Source: Asterias rubens
Taxonomy: Eukaryota; Echinodermata; Asteroidea; Forcipulatida; Asteriidae
Direction: 5' to 3'
DNA length: 64,000 nucleotides
Assembly (NCBI RefSeq): GCF_902459465.1
Contig: NC_047063.1
Location: 1,426,001 to 1,490,000, forward strand
This document shows, piece by piece, positions 46,532-58,900 of this stretch (its first letter is position 1; each line of letters starts with the position of its first letter). A program made the translations under genes and the position numbers. The notes under the pieces were generated by a model. That model had not been told where the DNA came from. It made no database searches and saw only the letters and a list, made by a program, of their open reading frames with translations.

Positions 46532-46905
46532 CTCCCCAAACGTACCTCCTCCTGCAGGCAGTTTAGCCGTTTAAATCAGTATCAGCATACTTATCAGCAG
46601 GCCCAGCTAGCAGCAGCACACACACATGGTCAACCTTCGGCCTTCGGACGAATAAAATGAGGTGTCGTAGCTCTGTTGTTGATATTACTGTAAGCTTTGC
46701 CATTGGCATTAGCGGATTAACTAGGATTATAAAAACATGTGATTGTCAGCACCGAGGTCAATGCATTATCAATGGATTTGGTAGTCATTATCAATATTAT
46801 CATCACTCCCATCAACAAGATCGAACTCCTCTTGGCTTCAACAAGTCATTTTTGAACTGTCGTCATCATCGCCATTTGAACTTGTTGAGGTCATGTAGTA
46901 CAGAG
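46421..46905. promoter_or_regulatory. Putative bidirectional promoter between array B unit 4 and the Nudix gene
   Basis: Contains GTGACGCGTGACGTCATC (CRE) at 46411-46428, a G-run from 46435, and a GC-richer stretch leading to the Nudix start at 46906. The array B first exon fires leftward; the Nudix gene reads rightward. From 46532 the sequence is unique and probably 5' UTR. No TATA box is obvious. Confidence 0.4.
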
Positions 46906-49900
46906 ATGGCCGCTTCTTCAGGAACTGTTGACCGTCTGTGGTCAGACCAAATGTTTGAGGTTGTGACATGGTGTAATTCGTTTTATTCCATAGGTAGGTA
47001 AATTGACCATTAGTTGCGATGACGTAACCCTCCTCCCGAACCCTCCGGCGGTCGGGAGGAGGGTACGTTATCGCAACTAATTTACCATTAAAATGAGTAT
47101 GACCGAGTATAAAATATATCGTCTATGTATGGAGATATATTATACTTATACTATAGTAGCGGAACAAACCTCATAACTTCTTGTTAAGTTCTTGGAGTAA
47201 ATTGTGTATTGACAATGAAGGGAATTGGAATTGCATTTCTACAAATTATTGCAGAGATTTTTCCAACTGAGTGTTAATGAGACGTGATTTGATATTAAAT
47301 TTGTGTCTGGTAAATTCTTGTTGTGATATTCCTTCAATCGTTTCAATAAATATTCAATAGTCATCATAGACTGCAGAAATTTGAAGAAACCAATTTGCTT
47401 AAAAAGATTTTGTTTTAAAGTATAAATAAATCGTATATCGAATATTTAATTTTTATGGGTTTATCATTTGGTCATTTAATTATAAAGATTGAATTTTTCT
47501 CTTTGTAGTTGCGATACTGAATCCTCCTTACGACGGGGTTATGTTAACTAGGTTGATTGTTGATTTTGTTTTGCCTGCCAAGCAGCTCTGTGGACCCTGG
47601 TTCGATTACCTCCATTGACTTTGCCTTTTTTTTAATTTTTTTTTTATGGATTTTCTTTTCAAGCAAGTACTCTCAGAATAGCGAACTTAATTTTGACATC
47701 AGCAGTTTTTTACAGTGATTTTTTACAGTTTCACCTTGTTCATGATTAGCACCAGTAAAGTCTTTGTTGTCAAATTTGGCATAAAAGTTATTAAGATCAC
47801 TCAGGAATGCTGCGATACCACCAGGTGGAACGACTACGTTGGTTTGTTTCCCACATCCGATAATCGTTTTGATGCCCTGCCAAGCACTCTTAGGGTCACC
47901 CTGACGGAACCATTTATTGATCCCCTGCAGTTTACTTACAGAACGGAGCGCAGCGTTGAAGATGCCATCCTAAGGTTGTTGCATGGCATTTATAGCCATC
48001 TTGATAGTTCTAAAGCATATGTTAGGACTTTGTTTGTGGATTTTTCTTTGGCATTTAACTTGATCCAGCCTCATGTTCTGTTTGGCAAGCTGAGGGGGAT
48101 GAATGTTAACCCGTATTTGATTTTATGGATAAATAATTTTTTTTTAAATAGATCACAGAGAGTTAGACTAATGTAGTCAGTTTCTGAAACTGTTTATACC
48201 AATTCAGGCGCCCCTCAGGGAAGTGTTTTATCCCCAGTACTTTTTACACTTTATACAGCGATCTTAGATGTAGTAATGCCACGTGTTCCATGGTCAAGTA
48301 TGCAGATGACACTTCACTTCCAGGATTCATTACTCATCACGAGGATGAGATGGGGTATAAAGATGAAATTACCAAGTTTGTTAATTGGTGCAAAGAAAAT
48401 TTTCTGGTTTGAAATGCACAAAAACTAAGGAAATTGTATTTGATTTTCGGAAAAATCAGACGGAGATCGAGCCTGTTTAAACATAAATGGTGTTGTTATT
48501 GAAATGGTCACTGAACATAAATACCTTGGGACTCACATTGATAGCCATTTATATTGGAATGTTAATACTAAAAAATTACATGTATGCTCTAAGGCTAATC
48601 AACGTATACATTTTTTTAGGAAACTTAAGATTTTAACATTGACCGGGATATTATCATGTTGTTTTACCAAAGTGTAATTCAGTCTGTCATTGCGTTCTCT
48701 TGCACTGCATGGGCCATTGGTCTGTCTGTGGGTAATCAAAATAAAATCAACAGAATCACTAGATCTGCTAGTAAGATCATCGGTATTCCTGTAAAAGACT
48801 TAGGTTCCATCTACGAGGCAGCTCTGGTGTCAAAACTTGAAAGTGTACAAGTTGATGATACCCACCCACTTCATAGACGTTTTGTTTTTAATAAGTCTGG
48901 GAGATTGCGTCAACTGAAATCCAACACTTATCGTCATCGCCTCTCCTTCTTACCTAGTGAACTTCTTATTTTAACAAAAATTGTATTAGATGACTTGATT
49001 CGTACTTTGTCTTCCCACCCCCACCCTTCCTTCTCTCCTTTTCCATCCCCCTTTCCTTTCCAAGTTATCCTTGGTTTATTTTCTGTTTTGATGTATATTT
49101 TAATTCAGGTTTATTTTAAAACTATTTATTTGTGCCATGTGATATTTTTATTATACTGTTGCTGTTTTTTAATTTCTACGGTTCATGTATGTTTTTGTGC
49201 TATTTTTAATAATTGTATTTTAATGTGCGAATCGAGAAAGTGATTTTCATGCTGGGCAGGATGAAAAAGGAATTGAATTGAATTGAAATTGAATTAATCA
49301 CTGTACTACTACAAGAACCCTTTGGAGAGAAGACAAGGAAGAAAGATTTTAGATGTGGGAGGAATACTTCCTTCTAGTAACTATAGTATAGCTTGATAGT
49401 TTCTAGAAGTATGGGAGGAAAACTCCCACCCAGAGAATTATTCCATGGAAAACCCATGCAGTCGGGTAGGGACTGAAGACCAAATTCACATAGTGCCTCT
49501 GGTGTGAATCAAATCTGGGTCTTAAAGGTGGAAGGCACTTGAAGATTGCAAAGCCAACTCAAATCAAATATATCATCTTGGGGTTTTTTCTAAATTTGTC
49601 GATTTAATTTTACAAATTTCTTTAGGAACTTCTAATTTAATCCTGTTTTTGACACTTTTGGATGAAATAAGTTTGTTGGTGAAATTGAGAAATAGGAAAA
49701 TAATCTACTTGATGTACTATTTCCATTGAGGATCATCCAAAGTCGAAATGATGTAGTCCTAAAATCTCAATTTATTCATAAAGTAGATCTGTCATTCTTT
49801 GAAAAAAAAAAAAAAACACTCTTTAAATTTTTTTAAAAACAGACTCAAGTCGGAGTAAATGTAAGCCATTCTTTATCGAGAATCATCAAGTCGGCCACAT

Positions 49901-52900
49901 CACCCCAACTGTTCTCAAACATCTTCAAGGTTATCCAGATGTCTTTGTCATTACAAAAGATGCGGCCTCAGATGCTGTGGAGAGAGTTTCTTTGTCTCCT
50001 TCATTGAAGACGTTCGAGGAGCGGACATCCAAGATGGCTGTACTTCTTCAAAATTTGAAAAAGTTGTCAGTGTTTAGAACGCTGAGAGGATGGCGGGATG
50101 AGGTGAGTAATTTTTGTATTATAAAGTGCTAAATCTTCCAGCTTAAGTGCAGAGGTTCCTATATAGATAGCTCAGTTGGTAGAGTGCTGGCACATTAATC
50201 TGGAGGAAGTTGGTTCAAGACCCACTCTGGTAATTGGCATACAAGTTCATAATAGAGATAGTTGGTTCAAGTCCCACTCTGGTAATTTTGTCTGTGTTCA
50301 ATCCCAAATCATTTACAAAATTTTACCCAGTCAGTTTCACTAGTTGTTTATTAAATTATAGTTTAAAAAAAAATGGGCATTTACAGTTTGTGAGTTTTAA
50401 AATTGGAAGAAATGCCACACAAAAAATTGAGCTCATATGATTGGTTTGTTCTCTCTCTACCATTCTCAGATGTACGCAGTGTCATCCTCATACCATGATG
50501 TAGCACTCATGGACATGGAACGTGCAGCTACTTGTGAGTAAGCTTGGGCGATATCACGATATTATCGAATATCGCGAAATTAATTTTGACACGATTTTGA
50601 TATCGGATGGATTTGGTTTTAATCGAAATATCGATATATCGCGATATATCGATTAAATATCGCGATGTAATTGCTAGCTGAGACATCTTGCACCCCATAG
50701 GTTTGGAGTAAAACCAGAAGAATAGGTCATTAGAACACCTCTCTTATGCTATGACTGTCTCTTCTACAACTTTCGCTTGGAGTTTTAAGAGTGATGATGT
50801 CAAATTTCATTAATCGCGATTATATCGAATACCGCGATATATTGTCGGCGATATATCGTGAATAAAATAAATCGATATCGCCCAAGCTTACTTGTGAGTA
50901 GGTTTTATAAATGACTCACCCTGTAGAATTTCAAGGATCTTTTTCTCTCTGTAATTGTCAGCATTGGCAAACATATCCTGCAAAGCGGCCTTCCTTTATC
51001 ATTCAGTACAGGCCTATTTGAGAAAAGATGTGTTTGTTTGTAGTGTAGACCTCAAGTTGATCCTGTGTAGTTTCTACCTGAAAGCCTCCTTGTTTTAAAG
51101 GTGGTAAGCATCCTTCTTTAAAGCCATTGGACCCTTTCGGTTCAGAAAACAAAAAATGTCACAGATTTAAAAATAACTTACAGGGTTTACAGAAGGCAAT
51201 GGTGAAAGACTTCTCTTGAAATATTATTCCATGAAATGCTTTACTTTTTGAGAAAACAGCAAAACAATATAAATTCTTGTTAACGAGAATTACGGATTTA
51301 TTTGAAACACATGTCATGACACGGCGAAACGCGCGGAAACAAGGGTGGGTTTTTCCCTTGTTTTCTCCCGACTCCGATGACCGATTGAGCCTAAATTTTC
51401 ACAGGTTTGTTATTTGATATAGAAGTTGTGGTACACAAAGTGTGGGCCTTGGACAACACTGTTTACCGAAAGGGTCCAATGGCTTTAAAATGATTTTGTC
51501 TGAAAAGAGTAAGTTGAAAGCATTTGGGAATCTCCAAAACTCATGGAGTGTCTGCTTGTGAATTCTGTGGGTGCAGTTGGGAGTACTTGCCACCTCATTA
51601 AAGCTGGGTTGGTTTGACTTTTCTTTATGAAAATACTTTGATAGTTATTAATTGTTGGCGCTGTTTTCATCTGAAACTTTCAAAGCTGACTTATAATATT
51701 TTTATTGACAACTTGGTCAGTAAATCATCATTATGTTGACAAAAACCAATCCATGACCCTACCTTTAATCAAATAAACTGTTAATGCTTTTGCGCTGTGT
51801 CTGTGTGCTACGTAATATCCAACTTTTTGCTAAATTATAATTTCTCTTTTGCACTGATATTATGGATTTGTCTTACATGAAAGGGATTTTGATTTTGTTT
51901 TTTTGTTGTTAGGGTGGAGTAAGTGAATCATAATGTTGTGTCTCATTGTTTCCGAGAGTGTTTAAAGATTAATTTTGACAATAATTACTTAACTTTCTAA
52001 CTTTCTTCTGAATTCGTTTACAGGTCTGTTTGGAATTAAGCAATATGGAGTTCATCTGAATGGATACTGCCACCACCCAACTAAAGGATTGTGTATGTGG
52101 GTTGGGAGACGCTCTTCGACAAAGTCAACATTTCCGAACAGACTGGATAATGTGGTGAGCCCAAATAAACAGATCTAAGGGGCTTCAGGAACAGACTCTT
52201 GTGTAGAGGGGTTAGGTCCCCCACTACACTTAAACCCTCTCAGATCTTCCCTTATCCCTTTGGACTGGGGCTTACAGATGGAAAACTGAAGAAAAGGGCC
52301 AATATACCTTTTGAAATATTTGTAATAAACCACCAGGGAAACTGACTAGGTAAAGGTTCAAGATATTGTCAAAAATAAAGGGAGACCGCCAACATAGGGC
52401 TGGGTAGCTCAGATGGTAGAGTGCCTGTACGGTAATCTGAAGGTCGTAGGTTAAAGTCCAGCTCCAGTCATTTTGTCTTTGCTCAACCCATCTTTCAAAT
52501 ACAATTGTTTTTGTTAAATGAATTTGTATTCTATTTTTGTTTTATCCTAGGCAGCTGGTGGTCTGCCATCAGGGATGTCAATCAAAGAATGTCTTGTCAA
52601 AGAGTGCGCAGAAGAAGCGTCTATCCCAGAATGCATTGCAGTAAAAGCTGTACCCGCTGGTGCCGTGAGGTATTCTTTATAAAATAGAATAGGTACAGAT
52701 TGCTGATACAAATGTTTAGCGACCTTTGCAGCCTTTTTGTTGCCGGTGGTGCATACTCAAGACAGTAAAGCTGGTAAAAATAGCACAAGGGACGCTATGC
52801 GGTTATTTTTTGTGCACAATACAGCAGTATAATTCCTTGTACCAGACACTCAATCCATTGTTTTGTCATAACCAATGCGCATGCTCAGAATTACGTGAAC

Positions 52901-55900
52901 AATAGGACATTACCTTGTATGTTTGCTGCCACCAAGTGTCCCAAAGTCCTATTTGACACGTTGTTATCTTTTTATAAGCATCAGTAGTAAGTTTTAAACG
53001 CGTTTGTCTGCAAAACTCAATTTTTGTGTTTCTTTTTTCCAGCTACTTTTATGAGGACAAACAAGGTCTTTTTGATGAAACACAATTTGTTTATGACCTT
53101 GAACTTCCCGTGGACTTTGTGCCCGAAATCAATGACGATGAGGTCTTAGAATTTTACTTATGGACGATAGAAGAGGTGAGGTTACGTTTTGTTTCATGTT
53201 GACCCCATTATTCCATCCAAATTCACCAGGCGTGATGTTTTACAAAGGCAATCCCCTCCCTGCCCCTGGTCATTCTTGCTAGGTTGTATCGTAAACTTTG
53301 GTGCGATCCCTGGCTACATGGCCTTGCAACCCCGATGGGATTAATCAAACATTCTGGTAGTTAACTTGAGATAGTTGAATCGTGGAGTGTCGTGGCTGAG
53401 CGGATAAGAGCACCGAACTTAAGCTCTGGTGTTTCTGTTCAGCAGAGTGTGGGTTCGAGTCCTGGTCGTGTCACTTGTGTCCCTGAGCAAGACACTTTAA
53501 AACTATAATTGATTTTCTTCACTCAGGGGTTAATGGGTACCACTGAGTGCAGAGATGGTTCTTGCTATGGATGTAGCGCTTTGGTTGCACAGACTGTTTA
53601 CTCCCCAGGGAGCTGAGATGGTTTAAGGAATGAGTGTCTAGGGGTAATGGTGATGGCAGCGCAGGTGTGAAAAGTGCGATATAATAACCGATTATTATTA
53701 TTATTTCATCTTATCATAGCATGCAAAACAAAGATCATATTTTCATTTGTGCCGGTAACTCCTTGCAACGGGCTACGTCCTCTTGTACGTCCTGTAGCCT
53801 AAGATCTCAAGCTCTTTCTTAGGATCCTTGCCGTTTCCAACAGCGCTGCCTTCTGCAACAGATCATTCTTACTTTTGTTCCTATTTCATCCATACGTTTC
53901 CCCAGTGCTTTAATAATGGTGCCAAGCGCTCCAACCACCACAAGTACTACTTTCACTTTCACCTGCCGAGTCTTACGCAGTTCCCTGGCTAGGTGTTGGT
54001 ACTTTTGGATCTCTTCTTGTCCATCTCCTTCGAAGCTACTAAATCTCCCTGCACGGCTATGTCTATAAGATGACAAATCTTCTTTGCGTTATCTATGCTC
54101 TATAACATGATCAGTGTGAATGTTAAAGTCCCAGAGGATCTTGACCTGGTCGGTCTCTGTAACTTTCTCCAGAACATGGTCGTACCATTTTGCAGTCACT
54201 TGGACACCCCGTTTTTTACACAGATCCCAATGAATTATGTTGGCCAACTGGTCATGTCTACCTTTGTACTCCATCTGGGCCATCTTACTGCACTCGCTGA
54301 CAATATAAAAGATAGTCTCCTCCGCCTTGTTACACATCCTGCACATAGGAGAAACAGTAATCAAGCCCTCGGTTTCCTTCTTCAACTCTCCGCTCTTTAG
54401 CCAATTCCAGGACTTGTTGCAGGCCACTTCTTTAGTACACATTAAGAACCTACCATGAAGTGGTTTGTTCTGCCAATCTTGGTGTTTTTCTTCTTTCTTT
54501 TCCCTCTTGTACTCCTTTGGCCCAACTTCGCCCGCATTCATAAATATTTATGTGCTACTTTCGACAAGTTCTCCTCAGTCCTTCTTATATGACAATGCAA
54601 ACTCCTGCGCTCGATGTTGACATTGTCTGCCACACTCAACAACCCTCTACCTCCCTCTGACCTCGGAAGATAAAGCCTGCTCACATTTGCCCACGGATGA
54701 AACATACCACTCATGGTCATCAGTTTTCACATCTAGATCTTCCTTAGTCCACTCGACTATACCTGAACTGTACCTCATCAATCGCCTTAACCATGTTCCC
54801 CCCGTTCAGTTTAGACTTCAAACATTTCCTGACTCTTCTGATGTATTCTGCCCTCATCCTTACCTTTGACTCCTCATGAAGAACATAGTCCGATTCTAGT
54901 ACATCAAGATTCCGGTAACTCTCCTCTTCACCCAAAGCCCTCATCTGTGCACCATCTGGCAGAGCGATGCCTTCGGAATGTACCCTCTTTCCTCTCTTCT
55001 TTGTCATTGAAGCACATTTCTCTAGGCCAAATTTCATCCCTATGTCATCGCTGAAAATCCTGATGGTCTGCACCAAAGAGTCGATCTCCTCATTATTTGC
55101 AAACATTTTCAAATCAGCCATAAACAGTAGATGGTTTATCTTACATTCGTCCTTCTTCATTTCGTAACCGGCACTTACCTTCCACAGAATCATTGACAGG
55201 GGCATCAGTGCAAGAACAAACAGCAGCGGAGACAGAGAATCACCTTGGAAAATACCTCTTCTTATACATACCTTGCCCAGACTATCATTGTTTACAGGAA
55301 TATTGGTTCGCCATGTCTTCATGCTCTCACTGAGAAGTTGTTTTACTTCATCAGCCACTCTGACAATATACACATATTCCATTATCCATGTGTGCAATAC
55401 CATGTCATACGCCTTCTTGTAGTCGATCCACACTATATCGCCAATTAGTCTTTCTGCTTCTGCAGTCCTTCAGTACTGCCTTTCGTCCTTCGTACCTCTT
55501 GACAGCTTCTTGCAATCTTTCTGCTCCTCTAGAAACAACTGTTGGTCGTCTACATGGCAATACAGGTCCTCTGCTAACATACTAGTCAAGAGTTTATACA
55601 TTACAGGTAAGCACGTGATTGGTCTACAGTTACTGGCAATGTTACCCATCTAGATATCCTTCATAATCAGAACCGTTCTGGCCTCACTCATCCAGCATGG
55701 GACCTTACCCTTTACTAGACAATCCTGCAGTTGTAGGGCCATACGCTCATGCAAGCTATGGAAGTTCTTCAACCAGCCGTTGATTTCACAAAGAGTTAGG
55801 ACTCGTCTTATCTCGAGTTAGGACGAGTAACTCTTCCTAACTTAGGATTAATCTTAAGGTCTGCATGCTACAGTGCAGGGTTGGGACTCGTCGTAAGTCC

Positions 55901-58900
55901 TAAGATTAGTCTTAAGTTAGGAAGAGTTTTGTAAAATCGACAGCTGTACCCATGCACTGGGTCCGGACCCGGGGCTTTCCAATTTGGCACTTTCTTTACC
56001 TGTCTCTTTACCTTATCCATGTCAATCTGGAAACCTTCCTGCTGTTACACCCCTCTGAATTCATCTTTCACATCCACTAGCCATTCCGCTTGTCGGTTGT
56101 GCTGTACTGGTTTGTCCCAAATACCACCCCAGAAAGCTTTTGCCTCTGTTGGCCTTGGGCCTGCTTGAGCGCCGTCAGCCTTTCCGTCTAATTCCTTGAA
56201 CAATTGATGCTGATTGGTGTTGACTAACTTGTTCTGGTGAAATTGCCTAACCTTGTCGTCATACCTTTTCATTTTTGCAGCCTTAGCCTTAACTCTTTAT
56301 CCTCCATTACCACACTTATCCCTTAACTTTGACCTTGTACTTTGCCATAATTGCGTTCCTTGAGTCTGAACCTTTTATTAAGCCTTTAATCATTAGTTCT
56401 ATTCTACTGAGATCTTTTCGCAAGTCCTTAATTTGACCCTCCAGCTGACGTTTCCACCATGGCATACTGTTTTTGTGTTTTGATTGTGACGCCTTCACAC
56501 CTAACTTTTCCCTTCTACAACTGCCCCTGCAAAAATAAGACGGTTAGTATCCGATAGATTACTCGTACTTACTGACCCAAGGACTTTACTTACCATGGCT
56601 GACATTTCTGCAAGCCTTTTCCTTGGGACCCGGGGCAAAGCTGGGGTACTCCACCCGTTTGATCCCTTGGCCGCTTCCATCACCTCTTGAAGCCTGTCTT
56701 TAATCTGGGCCTCTTCCTCCTCTTCCATCAACTCTACACCACTCGCTTCGCCGCCGATACCCTCCTCTTCCTGACTCAACCCTGGCTGTTCAACCTCATT
56801 ATCAATACGCGAGCTAGCAGCAGCTGTCTCCTCTGGTACTTGGTAGTCACCAACCTCTCCGTTCTTTCCCTTTCAGCTTGTACTATCCTCTTCATCTCCT
56901 CAGTTCTCCACAGTTGTTAACCACTGGTTCCGTTTGATAGTACCTGGTCTGCAAGACACTGCTCACTAGTCTCAAACATTCTTTTATCTTGCCATAGGCT
57001 TATCATTCTCCTTCTATATCCTCTCTTGTCCGGTTCACTGTTAATATAACATTCCGTCGCTAGTTTGTTATCATTCTTACTCCATTTTCTTCTTGCAATG
57101 CGAATCCTGTTGTGAGCAGTTTGTATACGATCTGGTAGTACCTGCTCAGGCATACCAACCAGATTGGGTGAAGGACTTCCTCTCTGGGAGTTAGTCGCTG
57201 ATTCACCGTTGAGTATAAACTCATTAGCACTCATCATGAACATCACAAATTAATGTGAGACAGTTATTTCAGGGAGAATAAATACTAAATAGTAAATAAT
57301 AATATTATTATTATCAAAATTTATTACTAAAAATGTTATATTAAAACGTATTTTGAAAGAGGTATTGTCTGAGTTAGCCATGGCTGTTTAAATCTCCCCA
57401 AACAAAATAAAGGCAGAAGCACGTCTTAAAAAAAATTCACAAGAAATGTTTCTCTTGTGGAAAAAATTGCATTAATACTCATAATTACTTCCATTTCATT
57501 CTCAATTCATTTGACTAACTCAGGTCAAGGCAAAGATAGCGACCAAGGAATTCAAACCAAACTGTGCCCTGATCATTTTGGATTTCCTCATACGCAAGGG
57601 TCATATTTCTGCAGATAACGGTAAGCCTTAAAATCCGCAATATCCCTTGTCACTAACCCCTAATAGGGATGTGATTTTTAGTATTTGGTTGTACCCTTGC
57701 ACCGGTGTGTGTAAGCACTGTAGACTCGGTACTTAGGAGTTCTGTGAAAAAAATCACAGGCCATAATACTCGGGTGAGATTCGAACCCACAACCTTTGTA
57801 GAGCAGATGTCTTACTATTAGAACACTGAGATTGCCCAGTAGCAAGAAGCAGCTCATATCCTATATCGGTGGTCTAGTTGGTGAGACATCTACTCTAGAT
57901 TGGCAAAGGTATGGGGTTCAAATCCCACACAAGTAATATGCATGTGGGTTTTTTTCACAGAACTTGGGGAAAAGTACTACAGAGTATACAGTTTGTACAC
58001 ACATTGGTGAAAGGATAAAACCAAATAATATTATCCCGATGCAAGTTTAACATCTATTAAATAGATAATAGGCCTTTTGGGGGAATACAAAAAAAAAAAG
58101 TTAAAAAGTTAATTATGTACATAATGTGCTTGTAAGCTTAGTAGATAATGAGGGTATAATTTTATTAATATATTTTTATGATGATAACTCTCTAGGATTG
58201 TTTTTAACTATTCTTCATTTTGACGTTGTCAGACATTTACAGATGTCAGAAAGAAAACCACTCATTCTCAAACTTAGTTTTGTCATTTTTGTCATCAATC
58301 TTATTAATATTTGTTACTAAATGTTATAAAACTAAGTTCATACAAATGAAACAAATTTGAACTTGAATTCATGTTGACTTTTTTATAAGAATGCCTATGT
58401 TCTGTAAGTTTTAACTTATTTAATATTAAATATTTTGTTATCGAACTGCAGCAACAAAATCTTGACGTGTATGACAATTTTGCTGGTGGGTTGTGTCAAA
58501 AGTAACAATTTCTAGCCTGAAACAAAACGTTTATTTTTCCTTTCATTGCAACTGCAATGACAGTATGAAATGCAAATCAGCTACGCCGCAAAAGGGATGG
58601 ATTTTCAGTTTGTGATCTCATTGCAAGTGTGACAGCGATGATCACAATCTGGGACTTAAGTGAAATTGGGCCCAGATATTCACCAGGAATTATAAAGAGT
58701 CTTTCAAACTAGTTAGTCAATTTTGTATAAACCAAAGGCGAATTGCCTGGGGGAAAAAACTACTCTCTTGCTTTGGAGTACGTAGGGTTAATCAAGATAT
58801 CACTGTGGTTAGCGTACCGAGTGCTTGTTTTCCCCAAGGAAATTGTGGCGGGGTTAAAGTTGTCACAGACATTCCTGGGATTTTATTTCTTGGAATTTGC

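Noticed and set aside
46657-46905. Upstream in-frame ATG extending the Nudix protein by 83 residues
   Set aside because: Sequence is low-complexity and unlike family N-termini; ATG at 46906 has better context and matches the expected domain start.
54095-55585. Plus-strand frames across 54.1-55.6 kb
   Set aside because: Antisense shadows of the R2/NeSL-like ORF.
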